Shown here piece after piece: positions 36,941-49,400 of a DNA stretch of 64,000 nucleotides. The stretch is from Lineus longissimus (taxonomy: Eukaryota > Nemertea > Pilidiophora > Heteronemertea > Lineidae). Numbering within the stretch: the stretch's first letter is position 1; each line of letters opens with the position of its first letter. The translations under genes and the position numbers were made by a program. Below the pieces are notes generated by a model. It did not search any database and had not been told where the DNA came from. It saw only the letters and a list, made by a program, of their open reading frames with translations. Location: the NCBI RefSeq assembly GCF_910592395.1, contig NC_088317.1, positions 1,612,001 through 1,676,000 of the forward strand. Direction: 5' to 3'.

Positions 36941-39900
36941 AACACCTCATCATGTCCACCTCCTGCTCTGTGTTATTCGTTTCCTCATCCCCATTTAGGT
37001 CTCACGCTGTAGCACATAAACCAATAGACAACTCTTTACATCATAATACAGACACCTAATAACAGTCCACATGCAGACCCTATTTTTATAAAAGATTCTG
37101 TAATATGTGAAATATACATGACTGAATTCTTGAGTTATCAATCAACGGTTCCAATAACAGTTCAGGCAAATACTAAAGCAGGGTGCATACCTAGCAATTA
37201 ACTGACATTGTCTAGGAGACAAAATCAAACTTGTTAATTTTTTTCAGCCATTGTATGGTACAACAGACCCAGCACACCTGGTAAATCAGTGTATGAGCAT
37301 GGCCTTCTTAGAATCAAAGGTATGCATCTGGTTTTATCGCGAATCAAGGTGTGCCCTGTGTATGCTGTATAGAAAATCAAGGGGTGCACCCTGCTTTACA
37401 GAGAGAAAGTTAACGTAAAAATTTGATGTCCTCTGCTGTACTGAAAATCAAGTTGTGTGCATGCCCTGCTTTACTAAAATCAACGTATGCACCCTGCTTT
37501 ATCGAGAACATGCCAAATATGAAATATCAGAAGCCAAAGAAGCACGCGCGATCAGGCTAAAGCTAAGTTCAGAGTATATTGGTATTTCTTGAACGAAATT
37601 GTTATTCAAACTTAGCTAAAGATATATCATCATAAATACCATCTCATGTTTTGCTCTAAATGCATCAAAGGCTAACCACTCAGATCCCAATTTAAAGTAT
37701 TATATGAACCAGTTACTTTCAACACTTGCTAGTTAGTCTGCATGTTAACTGGCATTGCACAATTAACGGTGTATTAGTAGCATATAAACAATATTTACTA
37801 TATAAAGCTGATATTTTCTGTTTACTGTGGTTGCTATGACAACTAGTGATCCAAGGAATATGACTGATCACAATTCCTATTCGTTGTAATGGTTGCCATG
37901 GTTAGAGCATTTGCCTAGTAACAGTCACTATGACTACAGCATTGCCTAGTTAGCAGTGCCTGGCTACCGGGCACAAGATTTAAATAATCCCTGATGAAAT
38001 TGCATTTTATTGACACAAACCGAACATTTCAAAATAGTAGAACATTATGAACATATTGCCACTATTTCACTAGGCGTGTTAAAAAACTCTACGAAGGGCC
38101 ACCTGTTTTGTCCGCACACCCAAATAGGCAAGTTTAACCCAAAAATGCAGATGTTTGAACCTATGATACAAGAAATAGTAAATAAAAGCTATGTATTTTC
38201 AATACATGGGGTGTACAAACTTTAGATGGCCCTATAGTGCTATTAACATGCACGAAATATTGACAAATATCTAACGCCAGACTAAGACCAGCAAGATATC
38301 TGCCATGTCCTTGAGTCTAAGATTTACTCACGAAATAAGTTAGAAGGACTCAAAAGTGCTTTTGGGTGAATTCTTAGCGCAACACAGTCTAACTATAGAG
38401 AGACAGATTCTGTCTGAAAATCTCGAAAAACCCCATATTTTTCATATTTTTATGACAAAACTGCTCGGAGTCCTTAGAGGTTAGTTGTGTCATTTATTAA
38501 ACATATTGCATGAAAAACCTAACTAATACTATTCTTAGTTGTGCACAGTGTGACACAGGTGTAAAACGTACAGAAAACACCTGAATTCTTTAAAAGTTTC
38601 AAATGTGTCGAATGAGCGTATGGGTAAACAGTATCACTGAATTCAAGTTTGAAGACCACACAGTACATGTTTTCAACCCACCCGCATGATGGGTAGTTTG
38701 CTAGCGTACTTAAATACCTCATGCTCAGCTTTAGTTGAAGTTGGTTTGGTGCTATTTCACCAGACTAAATTTGTCAAATCAACATGGAGCAGTGGCTGCC
38801 AAAAATGTGGAGCTTCATATTACGATGTTTAAAGAATTCAGACATTTTCTAAGCGGAAAAACTACACAAATCCTGCTAGCTATTCATGTTGTACTTTATA
38901 TCCATGTTCATAATAAATGCAGTGTTAGCGCTGAACTTTCGGCACCATGATCTTTATAACTCGCTTATTTACAAAAATATATACACATTTCGTAAAAACA
39001 ACAAATGACCAAATACATGTACAAATTAGTTCCATTGACAGGCACAAGATGGCACTGTGTAATTACTCGCGACAGCTTGTTGGGTGGCGCCCTCATTAGT
39101 TTAACCTAACACTATGTCACCAAATTTATAACGTCCAGGAAATGTTTATATTTCTAATCCAAAAATGCAAGAAGCTATATGGAAATTCTAGATAGAGTGT
39201 GAATTTAAAGATTGCACAAAAAGTGAAAAGAACTTATATCAGTTGCTGTCTTGGGCCAAGCTAACATTTCACACAGAAATTAATTAGAAAGTCTGAGGCT
39301 CATCCATGCAAATTCAATAGTATTCTAAGTGCAATTTAGTGTGCAGCATCTGATGTACAACTAAGTGTGAAATGATGCACAAGTAAAGCTTTGACCGATT
39401 TTTACATTAACCCTTGAAACTGAAGGTCATCATGCAGCCAAAATACAAGACCAGCTCAGGCTTCAATATCAGAATACACTGATCTGGGCCAAATGATAGA
39501 CAATTCTCTGCGATGACGTTTTGGCTTTGAAGTTAATTGATAATTTGAACAACATTTCTGGGTTATAGCATCAGTCTACATTGCTGTGAGAATTCTTGTT
39601 CAATGACCATCCATTCCAAAAAGGGTTGAACCAAATATACATCTCGTGGTTCAAGTTAAGTCAGAAAAAAGAGTGACATTTCTCACATTTAGAAGCCACT
39701 ACATTAAGAAGAATCGCAATCAAAACGGCAGCACAAAATTGCATATTTTTCATAATTCCATGGCATTGGAACATTGAGGGTTAATCCCTCTATTTTTCCG
39801 GTTATAAACATCACATGCAGACAATGAAATCATTCATATATGTGTGAATACTATAAACACGAGAATATAAGGTACCATTGATATTTTTCAACAAATCATG

Positions 39901-42590
39901 TACTATATAACCTCTCATACATAATGGTGAAAGCCCCCCTGCCCATACAGTGGCACACATTCCTCAGATACACCTTATATATGTCACTCATACTTATTTA
40001 TTTTCAACCACTTCTATAAAAGACGTTAATCAGTTGGCTACGGCTCTCCACAGCGTCATTCACAGCGATGACGAAGTGTACTTACATTACGTAACGCGTC
40101 GTTCCGTAATTGACGTCGACCGTAGCAATTGCTTCATCACCCACTGGACTAGAACTGCAGTCTACTGTGGTGAAATGGTTAAAACCCAAAACAAATTATC
40201 AGTGAAGGTAACACATTACAGAGGTGTCCAAGTCAACTACGACTGGGGTTTGAGCCCCTATATTTACTTCCAATTGCCCAATACTGCATTACAATCGTCA
40301 AAACAGTGATCGAAGGCATTGTTCCTATACAAATGATTGAGACACTTAGTGGGAGATATATCATTAAAGTTGCTCACGATCCCTCAAGAATTTAAGATTT
40401 AACAATTAATTACCATATTATCACTGTATTGTGCACTACCACATTTGGCTATAAACACTGATTGCAGTAACACCATGAATATGAACTGATCGCCTGATTT
40501 ATACAATGGAACTAGAGCTAAATTGACTGAAGAAACAGTCACGGAACTTGTGCAACACCGGGAGCCTTTGACGGCTAAATCAGCACTGTGTTTAGCTGGC
40601 AGAAGTTTGAAAACAATTCCCATATTTCATATCAAGTTGCGCATGCACATGAATAAGTATACCTGGTTACTGCTTGTCTGCACTGATCCGAATGCACATC
40701 CAAAACTGTACAAAATTTGAGAAATATGCCGACTTTTGGCGAGCATAGTGTTACTTTTGAGTCCTCAAAGTAATATTCGGCGATCCTACATGTAGCGTAG
40801 TGTGAAAGAGTTGACAATGATATAAACATTTCACACAATTTTTTTGCATCGCCATATTTAAAAAACATTTTCATGCTGGAAGAAAAAAGTATTTTGCTAC
40901 GTGTTGACCTTTATAATCACATCGGAAGGTGACGGAACTATGCCCCTAAAGCCATGATATCTTTATATGCCGAACAGATGAGCACTTCCGTAAAGTTACA
41001 TCCAACACCAATCAACACGATCGAGACGTTTTGAGCACGGAACTAAGACCACAACAAGGATCTTGGTTCTCTTAACTGACTGGTAGGCCTACGTGTGCCG
41101 CTGAGCGAGGCCTCTGTGTGCCGCAGAGCAAAGACCAGAGATCCCGAGATGTTTGCACTTTATCTGATAACGAGAGGTAACTGGTTAGACAATGGACTAT
41201 AGTTTTGTGTTTAGATCATATGGCACAACGAAAAAAGAAAATAATTAAAATGCCGGATAACCAATAAAAGGATACGCCATTTGTACAATCTAGTGGTCCA
41301 GGAAAATAGAAATACACTTATATGAAGTGCCGTAGTGCAATTTGATAATTGTATTCATGCCGACATGCACCGACAATGTTGAAATTTATATTCAGTACAC
41401 ATTTATGTAATTGGAAATTTTCAAATTCAATTTCAAATTTTTAACAAATGACATAGGCCTTTAAAGCTCAGACCGATGTATTTAAATAAAACAACAGATT
41501 CACTACACTAAAATAAATATTCATGGCACATAAGCCATTCTAAAAACGCAAATTAAAATTTCATCATCAGATTTCCGACAGAAATGTTACTGCCTCAAAA
41601 CAATTATGACCACTGAGAAAATTTTCAATTCTAAACACGGGTTGAAAGTCTCAGAATATGCATCATTAACAGTAATGAAGTCACCCCACTTGCCAATAAT
41701 ATAGGGCAAATCCTTTCCTAGGGATATATTTTGACACTTAGGGACTTTAGAGTTTATACACGCCATTGAAAAGACATCTAAAACATCCTGAATCTGATGA
41801 ACAATTTTCTAAAATCTAACTTGGAATACACTTTTTACAAATCTTGTACAACTTTACAAACAAACTGGTGATATCCTCATCCTCACACAACTCACATTTG
41901 GTAAATACTATTTACTACATTATGTGGCCTACACATGTACACTGTGTCAAAATGCATTATAGTTATTTCGGCTGATTTTACAGCAGTCAATAACAAACAC
42001 ACTGAAAATATGGAGATTTAGTCATGATTTTCATTCTTCACTACATTTCGATCCTCCCAGAATATCTCAAATAGTGTCTTGATTGTGCTCTGTTTGCTAT
42101 TAACATAATCAGTATCAATTTAATTGAATTTTGTTTGAATTTAATTGAATACCCATTGGGTCTGCATATTACCCGACATGACCCGAATCAACCTACAAAT
42201 GACATTGAACCAGCAATATTTAACTGGCCATAATTGGTGAGCCAGTGTTGCATCAAATCACATGCAGGTTAAGGTTCCTAACCATCACTAGCATTCATGC
42301 ATTAACCCTTGCCTAACCATGGTTGTACTGCATATAAGCAGTCACAGAACTGGCTGTATACCCAGCAGTGCCGTGAATCCCACTTTTAGTAGAAGCCAAT
42401 CACCGCAAGAACTAAATGTGTTCTAGAAGTTTTTCTCCACACTGCAACGGTTCTGGTGGTTGTTCATCGGGGTTTCAAAAACATTTCTTTTTCAAGATTC
42501 ATTTTTTCCTCATGTGACAGGGGGCACCAGTAAAATGGTTAATTCACTGATACAACAATGGCTCACCACAAGATTGCACAAATAGTTACA
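36941..42590. other. Long gene-poor stretch
   Basis: AT-rich. Open frames at 38010-38225 and 39950-40309 (plus) have no recognisable domain or splice support. It holds a weak repeat cluster around 37,180-37,510 (variants of GTGCACCCTGCTTTAC) and two X-box-like motifs (GTTGCTATGACAAC 37830-37843; GTTGCCATGGTTAG 37892-37905). Nothing else was recognised. Confidence 0.35.
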
Positions 42591-42597
42591 CCATCAG

Positions 42598-42603
42598 TTT
42601 ATT
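42598..42603 (-). terminator. Candidate ANOS1 polyadenylation signal
   Basis: Minus-strand AATAAA about 830 bp after the ANOS1 stop. It is the nearest that I noticed, but others lie further on and the transcript end is not proven. Confidence 0.3.
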
Positions 42604-42639
42604 AATTGCAAATACCGTCCGTGTCCTGTTTACCTTAAC

Positions 42640-42890
42640 CTAGTAACCATAACCATGTGATTCAGGATAGCAACCATATACATTTCACCATGGTAACCAT
42701 GGTTATGAAGAAACTCATCCCGGCAACCATGCATTGTTACCATACAATCACCAACCATAAAATCTCCATGGCAACCATACATTTACTAAAGGTAACCTTG
42801 CAATTTCACCATGGTAACCATGTAGTTACCATGACAAACCACAAAACCAAGGTTACCGTTATGCTTACCGTTGATACCACATAGCCATGC
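42640..42890. repeat. Degenerate CAACCAT/TAACCAT repeat cluster
   Basis: About a dozen YAACCAT, GGTAACC and CCATGG blocks in 250 bp, many forming small palindromes (ACCATGGTAACCATGG). It would fall in the ANOS1 3'UTR if the signal at 42598 is used. Similar ACCATGGT blocks recur near 50,520-50,580. Confidence 0.55.
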
Positions 42891-43431
42891 ACTTCATGGT
42901 TTCATTAATACTCAGTTGGACTAAAGTCATGTACAAAAATATCTTATCAGTTGAATAAATATCACAAAGTATCCAGAACGCCACCAAACGAGCTGTCGTC
43001 ATAGTAACCAAGTCAAACAAATAATCAACAAGTCAGTGGCGGACCTACAGGTGGTGTCTAGGGTGACAAAGACCATAATCGTTTTTGCTCGGTTGATAGT
43101 TTCGAAATTTCTGTTGAGTAAAAAATGAGCACTAAGGGATTACTCTTGATTTGACCCGAGTGAAAAAGGACAAGTTTCTAATCAAGACCCAATTCTACTG
43201 CGAAATCATGCGGGTCATTCTCACGAAGAAGAATGTTAATTTCATATTGGACCAATGACTTTATCAGGACCGATATGCTGCTTGACTTATTCTTAGTTCA
43301 TGCCGTCACTGGCAAACTGGAAAATTATTACTGGCTTGAATCTATGATGATTTAGGCACATTACCAGCAAATGAACTCTTTTATCACCCCAGACACCGAG
43401 ACCTTCTCTCTCACATCCGCCTCAAGAAGTT

Positions 43432-46400
43432 TTATAAAGTTACTATGCTTATTAGTAGTGGGAAAAGAAAGCACGCTATTGACCCTGTTGACTTGGTAGC
43501 TGCAGAGGTGCCCTCTTTTACAGGGTCTTTCGTCTCGAGGTGACGGTATACATTGTCCTCTGCTGTGTTGTCATCTCCCTCTATAGGATCTAAAAGAAGA
43601 ATGAAGATAGGATTGTTTCCGATTCAAAGTGTATTCAAAATACAGTAGGACCCTCAGCGCTGTCCTTATCAGAGAGGTGTCCTGATTACAGAGGTCCAAT
43701 TGAATGGAAACAACCAACTTGAGTCCAAAAATAGTGTCCTTAGTAAACAGGGTGTCCTTAACAGAGAGGTGTCCACAAGTGAGGTTATGCTGTATTTGTA
43801 ATTTTAACTTTCATGAAGGGGCTAACAACTCACCTCGACTCCTCCCGACTTTGAACAGAGTCAGTTGCGGCGTCGTGAAGTAAACCTGCTCCTTCGTGCC
43901 CGGACCGATGTCTGACATGGCCTGGACTTGCACCATATAGTCTGTGCCTTCCTTTAGCATAGGTATACTGAACTGCCTTGTACTCTGCGAAAGATACAAA
44001 GAAAATATGGTCAAATCCCACTTTTTTAGGTAAAAATTGCCAATGGATAGTACCCCCAGGTATATGGCACGGCTTAACCCAGCAGCCATGAGAGAATTCC
44101 TTTATGGCCCAGTAGTTGGCGCGTTGGCCCCAGAGTGGAAGTTAAGCAACGTTGAGCGCGGTCAACCTTTCGATCGGTGACCGGCGCATACAATACAGCC
44201 AATACCATGCAGTGGAGTAGGGCTATACAATGTTAAACTTCTGAAATGTACGGCCGGTCGGACACATTAACTGATCAAAAACATTTGATATGAATTCTTT
44301 TTCGAAGGCACCTTTAATTTCATTCTTTGAATTGAGAAAGCTTTCCGTTCATCATTCATTTATAGTGAGATAGTGTGTTACAGAGAAAGATCAACTATGA
44401 AGACACTCCTTACCCTTGGAATAACTTTGGTTAATTCAGTATTTTTATCTATGATTGGCAAATCTCTGTTATGAAATGAGGGGAACCCCGACGGCTCCTC
44501 TAACCGGGATCCCCAGACGATCCGGTATCCCGTGATCGGTCGGTCCGAGTACGGCTCTTTCCACGTGATCAGCGCAGTGATGTTGCGATTCGTGATGAGG
44601 AACTTTGAGACAAGGTCTACTGGCTGCTGAGGTACATTGGGTGCTGAAAAAGATGTATCAAAAAGTTAATGATAAGCACTCTGTGATACAGATTTATATC
44701 AGCTGTCAAAGATGTCAAATCTAATGCATCTTTCAGGTGATAAAATGTACCCGATTCAAGGGGAGCATACCTATGTTCCCCGGTACCTATGTTCCCGGGG
44801 AACATAGGTACCTCTTGGGGGAAGATAGGTACTGGGGAACGTAGGTACCTCTTGGGGGAAGATAGGTACTGGGGAACATAGGTACCGGGGAACATAGGTA
44901 CCTCTTGGGGGAAGATAGGTACCGGGGAACATAGGTACCTCTTGGGGGAAGATAGGTAATGCGGAACGTAGGTACCTCTTGGGGGAAGATAGGTACTGGG
45001 GAACATAGGTACCGGGGAACATAGGCACCACTTGGGGGAACATAGGTACCGGGGAACATAGGTACCGGGGAACATAGGTATGACCCCGATTCAAGAATGT
45101 CCAATCTCCTTACCATTCGTAGGGCAGTCTGGCTGCGTCTTCCCCACCACTAAGACGTCTGTACAAGATGGTGTATAGAACTGAACATGTGACACGGGGC
45201 CTTGGATACCGTTACTATTCACTGGCTCCACCTTGACGTTGTAGCGACAGTCAAAACGAAGGTCGTACACATCAAATTTTTCATTCTGAAGAAGTGGAGA
45301 AAAATTCATATTATGGAGATAAACAGAAAAAGCTGACTGTGTGTTGTTTCTGTTGATTTCACAAACAACTTCTTCTGGATACAGAATATCACGAACACCA
45401 CAAGAACACTGACTTTTGACAACACTTTTTATCATCAAAAACGACTTTCCGAATTTCGCTAAAAAGCTGGTCAAGTCCTCGTTCTTGTTTGTAGTTGATT
45501 CCTCTTCTTTTTTATAATCATTTCGGTAAACTTGGCAAGTTTCTTAAGTTGACAACACAGTTATTTGTATGAAGACGGAACGAACACTTGTCTTCACATA
45601 ACTACACAATAGCAGCGCTGCAGGCAATCCCCACAACAGACGAGGCCCTCAGTGCATCAGCAACATAAAAAGCACAACATCAATTCGAAAGCTTAATGTA
45701 TTATTACTCTAATTTCACCGCTCTAAGACCGTTTTGAAATATTCAAGGCTGGTCTCAAATGAGCACATGGTTCTTTCATGCCATTCAACATGTTCAGTTT
45801 GGATAGACAATGCGTTTTAATCAGCAACGTTTTTTCCATTGGGCATGAGGTCATGTTTTGCTTGGCTTTTGGTCGATTTCTGATTGATTAACAAAGCGGT
45901 CTTAGATCAGTGAAACTAGAATATATATATGCTTGATCCTCAGTCAATCAGTGGGAAATGAGCCATGGAAATGTATATTCTACTTTAAGCAAATAAAGTT
46001 CAATGCAACCGACGCTCGGCCAACTAGATCATCCCAGGCCAGCCTCAAGCAATGAAATCTACTATAAAAAGCTAACTTTTTTGCACATCACAAAAAGAGA
46101 GGCCCGAATATTTGGCAGTATACAGAAATCAAATTAAGCCAAGTCTAGGATCAGGAGCAAAGCAATGCTACCGGAACAAAACACGCTAAACTTTGGTGGT
46201 AACTTTGCCACTCTTCAAGATATCGGCCAAAAGACAGATAACATGGATGGTCAAAGTGGAATTTCTACTGCCACAATCTTTTTTGTCTTTGGGAGATATT
46301 TCAAGAAAGGGTAAAGATAGCGCACTTTTGGCAAAGTTAACGCATGTTATCAATATCCAACAGCTGAAGCCAAACCAAGGTAGCTTGCCCAAAAGATGAT

Positions 46401-49400
46401 TCTGACAGATGTGTACTCATCGGAGAAGTCGTCAACTTTAGTTCTCAGCATCATGTAGGTAAACAGTTTCAACACTCCTAAATGAGACTCTATGGTCAAT
46501 CGCCTAAACAATTTGATTGGGTCAATAAGCGATGCTGAAATGCACATCAAAGTTGGGGACAACATGCATATATGAACCCGTTAACATTGAACATGCCAAT
46601 TAACACCAAGACATTGTTGACAGTTACCTCCAACTCCGTGGCCTAAGGTGAAAGTGAAAAGATATGAATATTTTTTTACATGAATGAAAAGGTTTTGAAA
46701 GTGAGAAAACTGTAATTAAAGGTGAATATAACTGAGATCACGACGTATTACCACTTATAAAAGTTACATGTTTTGACCAAAACCCAAATTCAAATCTTTT
46801 GCCGATTATAAAAGGCAAACATTAAAAGGAATTTCTCTGCATGATCACCCCTTGAATCTGACTGGACACATTCAGAACAGACTAGGTTTCGCCCCTCATG
46901 GTTAAACTTATTCGAAGTAAAACATTTTTCACTACCGGGCTGCGTGTATCCATAGACTGTTGGCTTGTACCATTTTTCCTTGTTCTGTGTTCCCTTGTGA
47001 CTTTATGACACGTATGTTTGGCTTATTGGACGTTCCGATTAGTTGTACCAGGGATGCTTAGGGGACAAATTGGAAACAGGGCCACAAGTCACACAGCCTA
47101 TGGAAACACAGCCTTATTGAAAACCCTAGTCAATCCGTGTTGTGCAAGGCATCACTTGATCCTTTAAATTGAATTAGTACTCGACAAGACAAGACAGCTG
47201 TTTTAGTTATGGTTAGTAAGAAATCAACTCTTTACGTTATTAGAATGATTTAAAGTGATAACTAAGTGTTATAGACTTATAAGGCAATACACAGTAGTAC
47301 TTACATGTGTCGTGGCCGATATCGTCCTCGAGTAAGGCTCGTCATTATTTTTTACGTCGGCTAAGCAGACCTCGGGGGTCCAATGCAAGAGATATTTGTC
47401 AACATCTTTTGCAAAACCTGGAAGAAAATCAGATCAGAATTTATGAAAAGATGGAAATGGCAGATGCACGAAAGATCTGCTGGTAAGGTGTTGGTCCTTT
47501 TCAAGTGTCAAGGTGTTTAGCCCAAGTGACATCCCTTCATATGCACACAATGAAAAGCACTAAATGCACCTTGCCCATGGTCAAACAAGCAACAGAGGCA
47601 ATGCCGCATGTATTAGTCATGTTCCCACTGGACAATTGAGATGACTTTCACTGCCGTACATTTTTCCATTTACCGCAGCATATCTTTACAAATATGTTTT
47701 CACTCAACATAGCAAACAGTTCTCAATAAGTGAAGATAGTATTCACGCCACTTACCTAAAGGCTTTAACCAGAACACTGTCGCTTTCAATAAACCGTTCT
47801 GGAAGTATGGTTTTCCCACCGTTACATTTCTCAGAGGACCCGGCGTGGGACCAACCTTGGCAAAGTCTACAGGTGGTGGTGATGCTGAAAAACACAAAAG
47901 ATATCAAGACATTTTAACCCTGTCTTGCCCAGGGTATTGGGCCATTTGCAATCTAATGTAGAAGGAAACTGGAGAGACCAGAGGAAACCAATGCTCTTTA
48001 AGAGTTGCCTATTAGAGGAAGCACAGCCCTGACAGGGACCTCAGAGATGACCTTGATGTAAACAGTCATCTCATCCAGTAGGATGCAACGCTAGCAGAGC
48101 ACAATTCTTACCATGTTGTGTGTTTTGGAATACTGGTGGTGTTAAGATGTATGTGGAAGCACTGTCACTTCTTAGTCTCTCTTCATCATAGTGGCACACA
48201 GCCTGCACCTGGACAAAATATGTCGCGTCTGGCTCCAAGTTCTTTAAAGTGAATGTCAGCTCAGTCTGCAAGAAGATGTGCATTAGAAAGGAAAGTTAGT
48301 TACAGTGAGTGATAGGCCTCAGTGGTGCACAATACAATGGCCCTTCATTCCCTGCCCCTCAGTTTGTATCAAAGGAAGGATGAATGAAACCCAAAATTGA
48401 TGCACGAGTCGTCATATGGAATTCCACTAAAAGAGTTCTCAACAGCAACACTACCCGGAATTAAACGTTTGAACTGATACTTACCCCGTCTACGACCTTC
48501 TTGAACTGTTCTATAAAAGTGAGCGATGCTGTCACACCCTTCAGACGCTTACTCCAAAATACCTGAAAACAAGAATTATATCAATATCACCAACATCTGT
48601 GAAAGAAACTACGTGTATTGAGCCTCGTGCCAAAACTAAGTAACAGCGAAAGTGCTCATGAATGTTCAGTTCGGTAAGATTTATCATGCTTACCTTATAT
48701 TTATCAACTGGTAAATCTGTTTTGGCCGGTGGCTGCCATTTTATTTTGACATCGACTCCTCCATCGTGTATTGTCGTCACATCCTCTGAGAGATTTTGGG
48801 GTGGGCTTGGCACCCGAGGTTCTGGTGAAAGAAAGATTAGAAATCACTAACAATGTACTGGGTTTGTTTTTCGTATTTGTGGCTGTATGTATACCGCTGG
48901 AGCATGACCATAATTCATCAGTACAAGTGTAAACAGTCATCAAATCTGTTTATCTGTTATGTAACAACATCTATTGCATCCGGACGGGATCAGTGACCTT
49001 GTATTTGTACGTGGTGGGAAACTTTGCTAAAGACATGTGCAGCTGTCAATGCAAGTATGGACTTTCCTTTTCTTTCCTCCCGAGTCAAGCAACAGGGCAA
49101 GGCGAACTCTTCAAGCAGAAAACAGACTTTAAATGAGGAATCTTTGTCCCATCTCAATCAGTGTCAATTAAAGAAACCAGTTTTCCTTGAAGAAAGATCT
49201 CCTATAACACTAAGAGCTCGAGCATGCTATTAGTAAAGTCTACCTCCTTCGTAGAAGCAATACCATCCTCGCGTTCCAAACAACCCACTTGGACACCGAG
49301 ACAACAGGACGAGACGACATCGAGAGGTTAGTATCAAAGTTTGAATACAGTACCTTTACCTTCAGAGAGTTGGAAAGGGTCCGTCGACGGTGAGAACCCC

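Noticed and set aside
39950-40309. 119-codon plus-strand open frame
   Set aside because: No recognisable domain or splice context, and no partner exons. Probably chance.
44617-45116. Pro/Tyr/Ser-rich repeat protein frames (minus strand)
   Set aside because: By-products of the GGTACC minisatellite within an ANOS1 intron. All three frames give the same kind of peptide.
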